From an uncultured Selenomonadales bacterium (GTDB lineage Bacteria > Bacillota > Negativicutes > Selenomonadales > Selenomonadaceae): a stretch of 5,199 nt of DNA. The stretch is from positions 1 to 5,199 of the forward strand of contig CAMZDU010000111.1 in assembly GCA_947305445.1 (NCBI GenBank), in the 5' to 3' direction. How positions within the stretch are numbered: position 1 is the stretch's first letter; each line of letters starts with the position of its first letter. Shown piece after piece: positions 4,574-5,199 of the stretch. The position numbers were made by a program, and so were the translations under genes. Under the pieces are notes generated by a model, which was not told the DNA's origin, searched no databases, and saw only the letters and a list, made by a program, of their open reading frames with translations.

Positions 4574-5199
4574 ATGAAAAAATTTTTCGCCGCACTGATG
4601 ATGCTGTCTGTGTTTGTGACTGCGTCGATTGCCTCCGCCGCCTTCGAGGAGAGCATCGAGGAGGACGCCGACCTTGCCGCCGTAAAAAGAATTGCCGTCG
4701 CCATGTCCAACTATTACAAAGTCGAAGATACCGAGCCGGAGATTCACGACCTCATGCGCGAAATTTACAACGCCGGCCGACTAACTTCGACGCTGGAGCT
4801 AGTATCTTATGACGACGTTGCCGCCGCCATTCGCCGCGACACGGGAATTGACATTCACGCGCTGGACGTGCCCGAAGCCGAAAAAGTTTACAACAAATAC
4901 ATTCCCCGCTACGCTGACGCTTACATCATCACAACCGTTGCCAACAATTCAAAAAGCCCGTGGCTGTTCTACTACGTCTACAACGCCGCCGACGGAAAGC
5001 TGATGTATACTTACAGCTCGCAGAGCCGGCTTATCGGCAAAAATTCCCGCGACTACGGCAAAGCCTCCGAAGAATTTTTTAAGCAGTTCGACATCGCCGC
5101 CACGCAGAATTTAGACAAAGACGACCGCAAAAAAGTTCAGAGCAAACAGCGTGAAGAACGCGCTAAAAAACGCAAACTCAACAAAGTTAACTACAAGAC
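4574..5199 (+). CDS. Secreted protein with CsgG/LpoB/TolB-N-like pattern (3' end outside window)
   Basis: At least 208 codons are present and the frame is still open at the right edge. ATG at 4574 follows AGGAG (4561-4565) at 8 bases. MKKFFAALMMLSVFVTASIASA is a clear signal peptide with a likely signal peptidase I site near residue 22 (ASA|A). There is no lipobox Cys, so it should be soluble or periplasmic rather than a lipoprotein. The mature part starts acidic, then VKRIAVAMSNYY (37-48), a helix, LELVSYDDVAAAIRRDTGID (74-93), YADAYIITTVA (113-123) and LFYYVYNAADGKLMYTYS (131-148). That order, a strand with 'iAV', a 'vs...v..al' element, a 'aDayi...v' strand and a two-strand hairpin with 'd..dGk', resembles the alpha/beta fold of CsgG, LpoB and TolB N-terminal domains. 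This is pattern resemblance only. After about residue 180 the chain is highly charged and basic (DRKKVQSKQREERAKKRKL), perhaps a coiled or nucleic-acid- or wall-polymer-binding tail. Function unknown. Confidence 0.85.
   Translation, partial: MKKFFAALMMLSVFVTASIASAAFEESIEEDADLAAVKRIAVAMSNYYKVEDTEPEIHDLMREIYNAGRLTSTLELVSYDDVAAAIRRDTGIDIHALDVPEAEKVYNKYIPRYADAYIITTVANNSKSPWLFYYVYNAADGKLMYTYSSQSRLIGKNSRDYGKASEEFFKQFDIAATQNLDKDDRKKVQSKQREERAKKRKLNKVNYK

Noticed and set aside
4492..4747. Minus-strand open frames of 72 and 79 codons over the start of the last gene
   Set aside because: They are antisense to a gene with a clear signal peptide and ribosome binding site, and no independent coding evidence was seen.

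Overview
The window looks like chromosomal DNA from a Firmicutes-type bacterium, quite possibly a Negativicutes (diderm, Selenomonas-like) lineage. The clues are a TmcAL tRNA-modification gene, a Firmicutes-style secreted glucosaminidase, GTG/TTG starts beside AGGAG-type ribosome binding sites, and moderate GC content with very AT-rich spacers. This placement is inference, since no rRNA or other marker gene is present.

Layout, left to right. (1) 1-668, plus: the C-terminal part of a type-B carboxylesterase, cut by the window edge. (2) 720-1931, minus: tmcAL, converging on the esterase across a 51-base spacer. (3) From about 1932 to 2046: a divergent intergenic region with a good sigma-70/sigma-A promoter pointing right. 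(4) 2047-2814, plus: a secreted glucosaminidase-domain protein. (5) 2905-3501, plus: an unrecognised Gly/Ala-rich protein with two predicted membrane segments. (6) 3569-4456, plus: dapA, with all expected catalytic residues, preceded by a heptamer tandem repeat and an all-G Shine-Dalgarno. (7) 4574-end, plus: a signal-peptide protein with a CsgG/LpoB/TolB-N-like pattern, cut by the right edge. Its leader holds a 10-bp inverted repeat and a possible 13-codon ORF.

The four rightward genes lie on one strand with gaps of 67-117 bases. No strong intrinsic terminator is visible between them, so read-through is possible but unproven. The envelope theme is partial: a peptidoglycan hydrolase, a membrane protein, DapA (the lysine/meso-diaminopimelate branch that feeds peptidoglycan) and an exported protein. 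tmcAL and the esterase look functionally unrelated to that group.

I found no CRISPR array, tRNA, rRNA, insertion sequence or phage gene, and no convincing new multigene system. The points most worth a second look are the leader before the last gene, where a hairpin would bury a ribosome binding site, the TCCTAA-core repeats on both sides of dapA, and the unrecognised membrane protein.
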